A stretch of DNA of 56,063 nt, taken from CAZSXS01 sp964611385. Its GTDB lineage: Bacteria; Bacillota; Clostridia; Lachnospirales; CAYPQA01. The notes below the pieces were generated by a model. The model did no database searches. It was not told the DNA's origin and saw only the letters and a program-made list of their open reading frames with translations. Of the stretch, positions 50,061 through 56,063 are shown piece after piece (the first letter of the stretch is position 1; each line of letters begins with the position of its first letter). Position numbers and translations under genes: made by a program. The DNA is taken from assembly GCA_964611385.1 (NCBI GenBank), contig CAZSXS010000009.1:1-56063 (forward strand). Direction: 5' to 3'.

Positions 50061-51920
50061 ATGCTTTACTCGCAGGAAGTTATTGAGGAAGTTCGAAGAG
50101 GCAATAATATTGTTGATTTGGTCGGATCTTACGTCACCCTTGTGCAAAAAGGCGCTTATTATTTTGGGCTTTGCCCCTTCCATCGGGAAAAATCTGCTTC
50201 TTTTTCCGTCAGCCCCGACCGGCAGATGTACCATTGCTTCGGTTGCGGCGCTTCTGGAAATGTCTTTACCTTTTTAATGCAGCTCGAAAACGATACCTTT
50301 TTAGATGCCGTTAAACGCCTTGCTGAACGAATTAATTATAAGTTGCCAGAAAAACCCTTGTCGCCCGCCTATAAAAAAAATTTGGCACTCAAGGAACAGC
50401 TGTATGAACTCAACAAGGTGGCAGCTAAGTTTTTTTTTGATCGGCTGAATGCCGAAGAGGGCGCAGAGGCCAGAGCGTACTTGGATGAACGCAAAATTAC
50501 TCAAAAAGCCAGACGCCATTTCGGCCTGGGTTACGCGCCTTCTGATCGAAAAAGCCTTTATAAGCACCTGATGGACTTGAATACGGATTTGTCCCTGCTG
50601 GAACAGTCCGGACTGGTGAAGTTCGATAAAAATAATTCCGACCGATTTTCCGGACGGCTCATGTTCCCTATTATTGACGTGGCTGGGCGGATCGTGGGCT
50701 TTGGTGGCCGAATCTTAGCAAAGGGGGAGCCTAAGTATCTGAACTCCTCCGAAAGTTTGATTTTTGAAAAAAGTCATCAATTGTATGGCTTAAATTTTGC
50801 CAAAAAAGTCCGTACCCGTGAAATTTTGCTGGTAGAAGGCTATATGGATGTGATCAGCCTGCACCAGGCTGGTTTTCAGAATGCGGTGGCGGCTCTGGGC
50901 ACAGCCTTCAATCAAGAACATGCCAAGCTACTTCGCCAATATGCGAATTCCGTTGTTTTGATCTTTGATGGTGACGAGGCCGGTGTGAAGGCTTCTTTAC
51001 GTGCCATCCCGGTTTTGGTCAGCGCCGGGCTTTACGTTAAGGTTCTGAGCCTGCAAAATGCCAAGGATCCCGATGAATATATCAAAAACTTTGGCGCTGA
51101 GGGCTTTACGGAGGCTTTGAAATCGGCGGAATATTATCCAGATTTTCAAATAAACTGCTTGAAGAAGAACTATAATCTTGAGAACACGGCTGAACGTGTT
51201 GCCTTTTCCAATGAGGCGGCAAAGATTTTGGGTGCTTTGAAAAATGCGATTGAGCAGGATGCTTACATCAAAAAAGTGGCTCTTTTGTCAAACATTTCAG
51301 AAGCAGCTATTCGGAAGGAGAGCAGTCAATATAAGCCTGAATTGTTAATTAATGAAGCCGCCGTAAACAGTAATAAATTTTTTCAAATACAGAATACTAA
51401 TCAAGGCAATCAAGGCGCAGCTGATTCGACTGGTAATTTTGAGGGATTGGGCGGTAAAAACGTTCATAAAATCGAAGAAATCGGATTAATTCATGCCAAA
51501 AGGAATATTTTATCTATAATTGCCAACAATGGTAATATACGGAAAAAGATTGCCCTAATTTTAAAACCAGAGGAATTTCTGGCTGATCCCTATATCAAGC
51601 TCTTACAGGTCATTTATGAATCTGAAAAAGAGAGCATTGAACAAGGAGAATTGGTAAGCTACTTTGAGACCATAGAGGAGCAAAACCTAATTGCCTCCAC
51701 TTTTACAACGGTTTCAAAGCTATCGGAGCCTAGTAAGCTCGAAGAAGCTTCTGATGAAAAAACCCTACAAAAAATGCTGACAGACTGGCTGAGAACCATC
51801 AAGACGGCCTACCATAAGGCCTGTCTGGATACCGCCATGGCAACTGGCGATGCTAATTTAATTAAGCGAATGATGGAGTACAAGGCGAAGGAAATCAACG
51901 GTCTGCAAGTGATTTTATAA
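50061..51920 (+). CDS. dnaG: DNA primase
   Basis: This 619-residue protein has the CHC2 zinc finger (C38, H41, C59, C62 in CPFHREK and CFGCGASG), a TOPRIM catalytic core (LLVEGYMDVISLHQAGFQNA and IFDGDEAG) and a carboxyl DnaB-interacting helical region. It makes RNA primers for replication. The chosen ATG at 50061 has GAGGTGG upstream; a longer frame begins at 50007 but lacks support. It is first in the dnaG-rpoD macromolecular synthesis unit. Confidence 0.96.
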   Translation: MLYSQEVIEEVRRGNNIVDLVGSYVTLVQKGAYYFGLCPFHREKSASFSVSPDRQMYHCFGCGASGNVFTFLMQLENDTFLDAVKRLAERINYKLPEKPLSPAYKKNLALKEQLYELNKVAAKFFFDRLNAEEGAEARAYLDERKITQKARRHFGLGYAPSDRKSLYKHLMDLNTDLSLLEQSGLVKFDKNNSDRFSGRLMFPIIDVAGRIVGFGGRILAKGEPKYLNSSESLIFEKSHQLYGLNFAKKVRTREILLVEGYMDVISLHQAGFQNAVAALGTAFNQEHAKLLRQYANSVVLIFDGDEAGVKASLRAIPVLVSAGLYVKVLSLQNAKDPDEYIKNFGAEGFTEALKSAEYYPDFQINCLKKNYNLENTAERVAFSNEAAKILGALKNAIEQDAYIKKVALLSNISEAAIRKESSQYKPELLINEAAVNSNKFFQIQNTNQGNQGAADSTGNFEGLGGKNVHKIEEIGLIHAKRNILSIIANNGNIRKKIALILKPEEFLADPYIKLLQVIYESEKESIEQGELVSYFETIEEQNLIASTFTTVSKLSEPSKLEEASDEKTLQKMLTDWLRTIKTAYHKACLDTAMATGDANLIKRMMEYKAKEINGLQVIL

Positions 51921-51955
51921 AAGCAAACATCTAACAAGAGAAAGGGTTGAACAGA

Positions 51956-53038
51956 TTGGAAAACCAAGAAGAAATAACCTTAATGATAAAAATTAAGGAC
52001 TTAGTGGCGAATGCCAAGAAAAAGAAAGGTACAATTGAATACAAGGAAATTATGGATGCCCTAGGCGACATAGACCTAGACCCAGAGCAAATAGAAAAGA
52101 TTTATGAGTTTATAGAATCCCAGGGCGTGGAAATCGTGGGTGTAGCCGAAATCGTTGAGGAAGACGTAGAAAAGGATCTGGAACAGATTTCTTTAGCTGA
52201 AGGTGCCATCAGCATTGATGATCATGTACGCATGTATCTAAAGGAAATCGGAAAGGTTCCCTTATTAAATGCCGACGAGGAAATCGCCCTGGCTCAGGAA
52301 ATGGAGCAAGGCAACGAGCTATCCAAGCAGCGGCTTGCAGAGGCCAACTTACGCTTAGTGGTTAGTATTGCCAAGCGCTATGTAGGGCGGGGTATGCTCT
52401 TTTTGGATCTGATCCAAGAAGGAAACCTTGGTCTGATTAAGGCGGTTGAAAAATTTGACTACCGCAAGGGCTACAAGTTCAGTACCTATGCGACCTGGTG
52501 GATCCGCCAGGCTATCACCCGAGCCATTGCCGACCAGGCCAGAACCATCCGTATCCCTGTACACATGGTGGAAACCATCAACAAACTGATTCGCGTTTCC
52601 AGGCAATTGCTCCAAGAATTTGGGCGGGACCCTACCGCAGACGAGCTGGCTCGTGAAATGCAGATGCCTGTTGAAAAAGTACGGGAAATCATGAAGATTG
52701 CCCAAGAGCCAGTTTCCCTAGAGACGCCCATCGGTGAGGAAGAAGACAGCCATCTGGGGGACTTTATACCAGATGACGACATTCCGGCACCAGCGGAGGC
52801 AGCAGCCTTTACGCTTCTGAAGGAGCAGCTGATGGAAGTTCTGGACACCTTAACAGAGCGCGAGGAAAAGGTTTTAAGATTACGTTTTGGGCTGGATGAC
52901 GGACGGGCGCGCACCTTAGAGGAAGTGGGCAAAGAATTTAACGTTACCCGGGAACGGATACGGCAAATTGAAGCGAAGGCCTTACGGAAGCTTCGGCACC
53001 CAAGTCGCAGCAAGAAGTTAAAGGATTATTTGGACTAA
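51956..53038 (+). CDS. rpoD: Primary sigma factor RpoD/SigA
   Basis: This 360-residue housekeeping sigma factor has a short region 1.1 remnant, regions 1.2 and 2 (DLIQEGNLGLIKAVEKFDYR, YKFSTYATWWIRQAITRAIA), region 3 and region 4 with the helix-turn-helix (TLEEVGKEFNVTRERIRQIE). It directs core RNA polymerase to -35/-10 promoters. Start: two TTG codons follow AAAGGG (51941-51946); TTG 51956 has 9-base spacing while 51947 directly abuts it, so 51956 is preferred. Its stop codon overlaps the trmK start (TAATG). Confidence 0.96.
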   Translation: MENQEEITLMIKIKDLVANAKKKKGTIEYKEIMDALGDIDLDPEQIEKIYEFIESQGVEIVGVAEIVEEDVEKDLEQISLAEGAISIDDHVRMYLKEIGKVPLLNADEEIALAQEMEQGNELSKQRLAEANLRLVVSIAKRYVGRGMLFLDLIQEGNLGLIKAVEKFDYRKGYKFSTYATWWIRQAITRAIADQARTIRIPVHMVETINKLIRVSRQLLQEFGRDPTADELAREMQMPVEKVREIMKIAQEPVSLETPIGEEEDSHLGDFIPDDDIPAPAEAAAFTLLKEQLMEVLDTLTEREEKVLRLRFGLDDGRARTLEEVGKEFNVTRERIRQIEAKALRKLRHPSRSKKLKDYLD

Positions 53039-53517
53039 TGAGAAAAGCATCCAAGCGGCTGGCCGCCATAGCAGCGGAGGTCGAATACAAAACCATAGCA
53101 GACATCGGGACAGATCACTGTTATCTACCGATATACATGGCCAAGAACAATCTAATAACCAAGGCGATAGCCTGCGACATGAACGAAGGCCCCTTACAAA
53201 GAGCCAAAGCGAACGTACTTGCCAACAACTGCAGCGATGTGATTGAACTTAGAAAGGGTTACGGCCTTTCACGGCTTGGCGTAGGAGAGGTTGAAGCGGT
53301 GATACTATCCGGAATGGGAGGCTGTTTGGTCATAGAGATTTTGACAGAGTCACTCTCTGTGGTCAAAAGCGCAAAGCAACTCATCCTTCAACCCCAACGA
53401 AACCTTGACAAGGTACGTGATTTTTTACATACCATTGGGTTTGAAATCAAGAGCGAGGCACAATGCGAAGAAAACAACAAGCAATACACCATTATGAACT
53501 GTAGACCGGTAAAGTAA
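53038..53517 (+). CDS. trmK: tRNA (adenine(22)-N1)-methyltransferase TrmK, short form
   Basis: This 159-residue protein has the TrmK class I methyltransferase core: SKRLAAIAAEV, IADIGTDHCYLPIYM (SAM motif I), ACDMNEGPL, and SGMGGCLVIEIL, then QPQRNLDKVRDFL. The enzyme methylates A22 in tRNA. The well-known Bacillus enzyme is about 240 residues and ends with a coiled-coil domain that helps bind tRNA; that part is missing here and the frame stops at TAA 53515-53517 without trace of the missing portion. It follows rpoD with overlapping TAATG and precedes the nif3-like gene, the normal order. Confidence 0.88.
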   Translation: MRKASKRLAAIAAEVEYKTIADIGTDHCYLPIYMAKNNLITKAIACDMNEGPLQRAKANVLANNCSDVIELRKGYGLSRLGVGEVEAVILSGMGGCLVIEILTESLSVVKSAKQLILQPQRNLDKVRDFLHTIGFEIKSEAQCEENNKQYTIMNCRPVK

Positions 53518-53537
53518 GTTCTTTTGAGGGTGATTAT

Positions 53538-54329
53538 TTGGAAAATTTAAGTGAGATTATGCAATGTTTAGAAGCCTATGCCCCCCAGTCCCTTGCCTTG
53601 GACTGGGATAATGTCGGCTTGCTTGTCCAGGGGCGGGCTGAGGTGGAAAAGGTGCTTTTGTGCCTTGATGTTACGGATGCTGCTGTTGAAAAGGCTCGTA
53701 GGGAAGGCTTTGATTTGATTGTCTCTCATCATCCACTGCTGTTTAAGGCGGTTAAACGGATTACGGAGGATAGCCCTGTCGGGAGAAGAATTCTTCGGCT
53801 GATTGAAGGGAAAGTTTCTGTTTTTTCTGCCCATTCGAACTTGGATTGTGCTGCGGGTGGATTGAATGATATTTTGTTTGATCAGCTGAGGCTTACGGAC
53901 AAAGAAGTGCTGGTGCGGGACAAAGACGTGAGGCTGCACGGTGATGATCAGGGTAGAATCCAGGGGATCGGTCGTGTTGGGAGACTGGCGGAGCCTCTGA
54001 CCTTGGAAGCCTATGCTGCCTTTGTGGGTCGGTGCCTAGATTTTGGCCCTGTCAATTTTTATGGGGATTCCAAGGCACTGCTGGATAAGGTTGCTCTTTG
54101 TACGGGTAGTGGCTTTGAGTATTATAAAGAGGCTCTTCGACAAAGTTGCGGCTGCTACTTGACAGGAGACTGCAAGTATCATCAAATTCAAGAGCTTTTG
54201 GACAGCGGCCTTTTCCTCATTGATATCCCGCATTATCATTCAGAGATTATTTTTGCCGATCCCATGAAACAATATTTGAGTAAACTAAACTTAACTATTG
54301 AGGTGCATCATGAATGCTTACGTTGGTAA
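53538..54329 (+). CDS. NIF3-like dinuclear metal centre protein
   Basis: This 263-residue protein of the NIF3/YqfO family has metal-binding residues in VSHHPLLFK, SAHSNLDCAAGG (His and Asp), and the closing IDIPHYHSEI. The family coordinates two metal ions and may act as a GTP cyclohydrolase-like or hydrolytic enzyme; its reaction is not settled. The central PII-like insert of YqfO is absent, giving the short form. The start is TTG 53538 with GAGGGTG upstream. It overlaps the next gene by 20 bases. Confidence 0.9.
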   Translation: MENLSEIMQCLEAYAPQSLALDWDNVGLLVQGRAEVEKVLLCLDVTDAAVEKARREGFDLIVSHHPLLFKAVKRITEDSPVGRRILRLIEGKVSVFSAHSNLDCAAGGLNDILFDQLRLTDKEVLVRDKDVRLHGDDQGRIQGIGRVGRLAEPLTLEAYAAFVGRCLDFGPVNFYGDSKALLDKVALCTGSGFEYYKEALRQSCGCYLTGDCKYHQIQELLDSGLFLIDIPHYHSEIIFADPMKQYLSKLNLTIEVHHECLRW

Positions 54330-56013
54330 TGAACGGATTCAAGTACTTGACACAGAAACATTGTTGGATATTTACAATAGGTTATATGGCAAGGCGCAAA
54401 GGACGGGATCAGGGTCGGAGTCGGCAGTTCAGTCACCGGTTTTGGCTTTGGTCAACAATGAAGTTTTTGAGTTGAACAAAAGCCCTTCTGAGGATTCCGT
54501 AATCGAATTCTTGGGACTTGATAATACTCACGGGTTTCGGGCGTATCAAAGAAGCATGGTTTTTATTATGATTTATGCTGTCAAAGAAATCTGCGGGAAG
54601 ATGACTCGGGTTGTGATTCAGCATTCGATTAACAAAAATTATTACTGCGAAATTATGGAAGATTTTTCGGACAATGGCAGTTCGGAGCAGTCAAGGGAGC
54701 TTGTTACGGATGCCTTGCTTGAGAAAATCAAGGAAAAAATGCTGGAAATCATTGAGAAGGATATCCCAATTACCAAGCAGTCTTTGTCTGTCGAGAACGC
54801 CATGAAGAAATGTCAGGACTGCGGGCTTTGGGATAAGGTGAAAATCCTCAAATACCGCCGGACTTCAAATGTCAATCTCTACAAGTTGGATTGGTTTTAC
54901 GATTATTTTTATGGGCCTATGGTGCCAAGCACCGGCTTTTTGAAGCGCTTTGCACTGACGAAAAAGGACAACGGCTTTATGTTGCAGTTTCCCGTTGCCG
55001 AAAGTCCGGACGAACTGGCTGAGCTAAAGCCTTTGGATAAAATGGCACAAGTATTTAAGGAATCAGCAGACTGGGCTAGGATTTTGAAGGTGGAAACCGT
55101 TGGGGAGTTGAACGACATTATCTGCAATGGGGGCATCGGGGACTTTATCCGCATTTCGGAAGCTCTTCATGAAAAGAAAATTGCCTACATTGCCGACAGC
55201 ATATCCCAGCAGAATAAAACCCTGGTTCTCATCGCAGGCCCTTCCTCCTCGGGTAAAACCACCTTTGCAAACCGCCTTTGTATCCAGTTACGGGTCAACG
55301 GGCTTAAGCCTCACGTGGTTTCCTTGGATAATTATTACAAGAATCGAAGCGATATCCCCTTGGACAAGTATGGAAAGCCGGATTTTGAATGCTTGGAGGC
55401 CTTGGATCTTGCCAAGATTAACGAAGACCTACAGGGACTTATGAATGGGCAGGAAGTTTTGATTCCCACCTTTAGCTTTCTGTCCGGCAAGAGAGAGGGC
55501 GGCAAAAAGCTGAAATTGGGCAAGGATGAGATTATCGTCATGGAAGGGATACACGGCTTAAACGAGGGGATTTCGGAAATGGTAGCCAGGGAGCAGAAGT
55601 TCAAGATTTATATCAGCGCTCTGACGCAGCTGAACGTAGATGACCATAACCGGATTTCCACGACAGACACCCGTTTGATTCGAAGAATCGTTCGAGACAG
55701 CCGCTTCCGGGGAGCAGACGCAGCTCGAACCATTTCCATGTGGCCTTCTGTAAACCGGGGCGAAGTACAATACATCTTCCCCTTCCAAGAAGAAGCTGAC
55801 GCATTCTTTAATTCAGCCTTGGTGTATGAGCTGTGTGTGTTGAAATATTTTGCAGAGCCCCTTCTTTTTCAAGTGGAAAAGGATATGCCTGAGTACTCTG
55901 AGGCTAGACGGCTGGCCAAGTTTTTGGACAGTTTTCTGAGTATCAGCAGCGAAGAAGTGCCGAAAAATTCGATTCTGCGTGAGTTTTTGGGCGGGAGCTG
56001 TTTTTCGGTTTAA
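54310..56013 (+). CDS. Nucleoside (uridine) kinase-like protein with TGS/ThrRS-like amino domain
   Basis: The protein has 567 residues. The amino half carries a TGS-like start (MNAYVGNERIQVLDTETLLD) and a ThrRS/second-additional-domain-like region with a degenerate HSINKNYYCEI segment. The carboxyl half is a P-loop kinase of the uridine kinase/phosphoribulokinase family with Walker A GPSSSGKTT, SLDNYYKNR, and VMEGIHGLN. Such proteins are common in Clostridia as putative nucleoside kinases. The start ATG 54310 has GAGGTG upstream and lies inside the end of the nif3-like gene. Substrate is inferred. Confidence 0.88.
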   Translation: MNAYVGNERIQVLDTETLLDIYNRLYGKAQRTGSGSESAVQSPVLALVNNEVFELNKSPSEDSVIEFLGLDNTHGFRAYQRSMVFIMIYAVKEICGKMTRVVIQHSINKNYYCEIMEDFSDNGSSEQSRELVTDALLEKIKEKMLEIIEKDIPITKQSLSVENAMKKCQDCGLWDKVKILKYRRTSNVNLYKLDWFYDYFYGPMVPSTGFLKRFALTKKDNGFMLQFPVAESPDELAELKPLDKMAQVFKESADWARILKVETVGELNDIICNGGIGDFIRISEALHEKKIAYIADSISQQNKTLVLIAGPSSSGKTTFANRLCIQLRVNGLKPHVVSLDNYYKNRSDIPLDKYGKPDFECLEALDLAKINEDLQGLMNGQEVLIPTFSFLSGKREGGKKLKLGKDEIIVMEGIHGLNEGISEMVAREQKFKIYISALTQLNVDDHNRISTTDTRLIRRIVRDSRFRGADAARTISMWPSVNRGEVQYIFPFQEEADAFFNSALVYELCVLKYFAEPLLFQVEKDMPEYSEARRLAKFLDSFLSISSEEVPKNSILREFLGGSCFSV

Positions 56014-56063
56014 CCTGAGTTGCCAAGAAGTCCCCAACCTCTAAGGTGGTGGGATGAATTGGC
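56014..56063 (+). other. Hairpin at window edge, IS200/IS605-like end
   Basis: CCCCAACCTCTAAGGTGGTG then GGATGAATTGGC forms an imperfect hairpin right after the kinase stop. The shape and the trailing GATGAATTGGC resemble the structured ends of IS200/IS605-group elements and of their TnpB-associated RNAs, as remembered from clostridial genomes. No tnpB lies upstream, and the window ends here. It might simply act as a terminator. Confidence 0.3.

Noticed and set aside
1..56063. CRISPR array, rRNA or tRNA genes
   Set aside because: No evenly spaced direct repeats with spacers and no rRNA or tRNA cloverleaf-type sequences were recognised by eye; a covariance search would be needed to exclude small RNAs.

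Overview
The window looks like chromosomal DNA of an anaerobic, probably spore-forming Firmicute of the class Clostridia. Evidence: moderate G+C, AGGAGG ribosome binding sites, a 1177-residue pyruvate:ferredoxin oxidoreductase, a GerMN-domain protein, a Firmicutes-type yloU-yloV-recG-rsmD-coaD block, a nadD-yqeK/rsfS pair and a dnaG-rpoD-trmK-nif3 block. No rRNA, tRNA or CRISPR array was seen. Order and genus cannot be fixed from the sequence; the Hsp70/TPR operon resembles loci remembered from Lachnospiraceae-like genomes.

Layout. 1-1.8 kb: remnant of an IS5-type transposase next to a multiply frameshifted chemoreceptor pseudogene. 2.0-5.9 kb: a redox set (CcdA, a TlpA/ResA-like thiol protein, a membrane Fe-S protein, a Crp/Fnr-type regulator with a CX5C pair). 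It is interrupted by a decayed AT-rich nuclease-like gene, and a CRP-like palindrome sits at about -41.5 of the ccdA promoter. 6.0-6.6 kb: a small secreted cysteine-rich protein with three exact-period repeats. 6.7-15.3 kb (minus): a GH106-like glycosidase followed by oppB, oppC, oppD, oppF and a lipoprotein binding protein. 15.5-26.8 kb (minus): trxA, rsfS, nadD-yqeK, a coiled-coil gene, coaD, rsmD, recG, yloV, yloU, a GerMN protein and a two-component system, mostly housekeeping. 27.2-30.5 kb: a decaying accessory island with an EcoRI-type adenine methyltransferase whose best start is frameshifted at an A7 tract, a dead IS630 transposase and a broken PD-(D/E)XK-like gene. 30.8-34.4 kb (minus): nifJ with its own promoter.

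34.5-49.6 kb (minus) is the most striking part: a compact ten-gene operon. In order of transcription it encodes a YesL/DUF624-like membrane protein, a membrane-anchored coiled-coil protein, a protein with two Ig-like/BACON-like segments, a 910-residue TPR-like protein, an Hsp70, a long helical protein ending in a GrpE-like domain, an Hsp70 with destroyed phosphate-binding motifs, another Hsp70, an Hsp70-vWA fusion and a TPR protein. All four Hsp70s lack the usual helical lid, and no J-domain protein is present. It reads as a dedicated, possibly membrane-associated chaperone machine of unknown function.

50.0-56.0 kb (plus): dnaG, rpoD, a short trmK, nif3-like and a nucleoside kinase, with an IS200/IS605-like hairpin at the right edge.

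Scattered through the intergenic gaps is a dispersed ~47-bp repeat in both orientations (five clear copies, two partial) centred on the palindrome AGCTTTGCAAAGCT. Several genes are broken at homopolymer runs; at the methyltransferase and the nuclease-like gene a sequencing error cannot be excluded, whereas the chemoreceptor and IS630 genes carry too many lesions for that.
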